6,945 nucleotides of DNA, taken from NCBI GenBank assembly GCA_029261305.1, contig JAJDBO010000256.1, positions 1 to 6,945 of the forward strand, given 5' to 3'. Each line of letters starts with the position of its first letter. The first letter of the stretch is position 1. This document shows positions 6,454 to 6,945 of this stretch, piece after piece. Below the pieces are notes generated by a model. That model saw only the letters and a list, made by a program, of their open reading frames with translations. It ran no database searches and was not told the DNA's origin. The stretch is from Nitrospirales bacterium (lineage in GTDB: Bacteria; Nitrospirota; Nitrospiria; Nitrospirales; UBA8639). The translations under genes were made by a program, and so were the position numbers.

Positions 6454-6870
6454 TTGAATAACGAAGCAAAGTGGAAAGCCAATCAAGATAAGGTAGCTTT
6501 CTTAAAACAATTTCCTGGATTGGTTCGGGCATGGGAAGATGTTCAGGGACAAACTGTGCAATCTGTGATTCCTCTGAAAATGAGTACGACCGTTGCCGTG
6601 ATGATCTTTTCCAATGGTCAGTTTGCAATCTCACATACTCCGGAAACCGAACCCAAATATTTACGAGAAGGAGTCGAAACGGCCAGGACAGCGTTAGAAG
6701 CCGTTCACCCTGAGGCCTTTGCTCAATATGATGATTTGGCCAACCGTGATAAGTCAGCCACCCGTGAAGCCCGGCTCGAGAACATACTTGGAGCCATTCA
6801 TAACAACGTTGAACAGATCCCTGAATTAAAAGACCGTATCCGTTCACTGGTCAAGGAATGGAATTCTTAA
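6454..6870 (+). CDS. Hypothetical protein, 138 residues
   Basis: No family recognised. The reading frame is open from ATG 6424 (148 residues), but that ATG has no ribosome site. TTG 6454, in the same frame, has GAGGA at 6442-6446 with a 7-base spacer, so I prefer it. Seen: a charged N-terminus (NNEAKWKANQDKVAFLKQFPG), a probable beta region with STTVAVMIFSNGQFAISH, then long helices rich in Glu, Arg and Ala to the end (IRSLVKEWNS). No signal peptide, membrane segment or Cys motif, so it is probably a small cytoplasmic protein. It follows the ferredoxin gene after 47-77 bases on the same strand and may be co-transcribed with it. Composition and strand context support a real gene. Confidence 0.72.
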   Translation: MNNEAKWKANQDKVAFLKQFPGLVRAWEDVQGQTVQSVIPLKMSTTVAVMIFSNGQFAISHTPETEPKYLREGVETARTALEAVHPEAFAQYDDLANRDKSATREARLENILGAIHNNVEQIPELKDRIRSLVKEWNS

Positions 6871-6871
6871 C

Positions 6872-6945
6872 ATGCGACGCCCAGCCAATATGCTTGATAT
6901 GTTTTCCGGCGGGTTATTTGAAGGAGTTAAACCTATGATGGTGAC
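6872..6945 (+). CDS. Start of an unidentified gene, partial (runs off the window)
   Basis: An open frame begins one base after the stop of the previous gene: ATG 6872 reads MRRPANMLDMFSGGLFEGVK and stays open to the edge. The same frame contains ATG 6890, 6899, 6935 and 6938. A strong AAGGAG at 6921-6926 stands 8 bases before ATG 6935, so the real start may be 6935; GGAA at 6860-6863 gives weak support to 6872. Too little is present to name a function. It continues the plus-strand gene run that begins with the ferredoxin. Confidence 0.4.
   Translation, partial: MRRPANMLDMFSGGLFEGVKPMMV

Noticed and set aside
6401..6847. 148-codon minus-strand ORF
   Set aside because: Fully antisense to the plus-strand hypothetical gene; composition rich in Trp, Arg and His as is common for antisense shadows.

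Overview
The window looks like ordinary chromosomal DNA of a free-living Gram-negative-type bacterium of roughly balanced base composition. Best guess, by inference only, is a member of Nitrospirota (Nitrospira-like). The support is an NtrY-type membrane kinase, a DUF1844 protein, a long MazG with a linker between its two domains, a thioredoxin-like [2Fe-2S] ferredoxin, and several conserved-looking hypothetical proteins of a kind I associate with that group. There is no transposase, integrase, phage gene, CRISPR array or rRNA.

Layout, left to right. (1) 1-1481, minus: the N-terminal two thirds of an NtrY-like sensor histidine kinase, cut by the window edge before its kinase domain. (2) 1482-1686: a gap holding a perfect 6-bp inverted repeat and, on the plus strand, a 35-codon ORF with a very good ribosome binding site. 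That ORF resembles the first residues of TMEM43-family proteins and then stops, so it may be a gene relic. (3) 1687-2112, minus: a DUF1844 protein. (4) 2113-2303: a divergent promoter region with a strong sigma-70-type promoter pointing at mazG, an extended -10 pointing at the DUF1844 gene, and a Fur-box-like sequence. (5) 2304-3826, plus: mazG followed 14 bases later by a gene for a single-pass membrane-anchored protein of unknown function, probably one operon, with a questionable small ORF after it and a weak terminator hairpin at 4017-4033. (6) 5809 down to 4013, minus: alanine dehydrogenase (ald), then after only 5 bases a tRNA-Pro(CGG) with encoded CCA, then a 135-residue hypothetical gene. 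(7) 6002-6945, plus: a thioredoxin-like [2Fe-2S] ferredoxin, an unknown 138-148 residue protein, and the start of another gene running off the edge.

Functionally the region mixes housekeeping (nucleotide-pool cleaning by MazG, tRNA-Pro), nitrogen/carbon interconversion (alanine dehydrogenase; the NtrY kinase may sense nitrogen or redox status) and an iron-sulfur electron carrier. I see no new defence or mobile system. The items most worth a second look are the unusual cofactor-loop residue in Ald, the 5-base ald/tRNA junction, the TMEM43-like 5' relic, and the Fur-like box before mazG.
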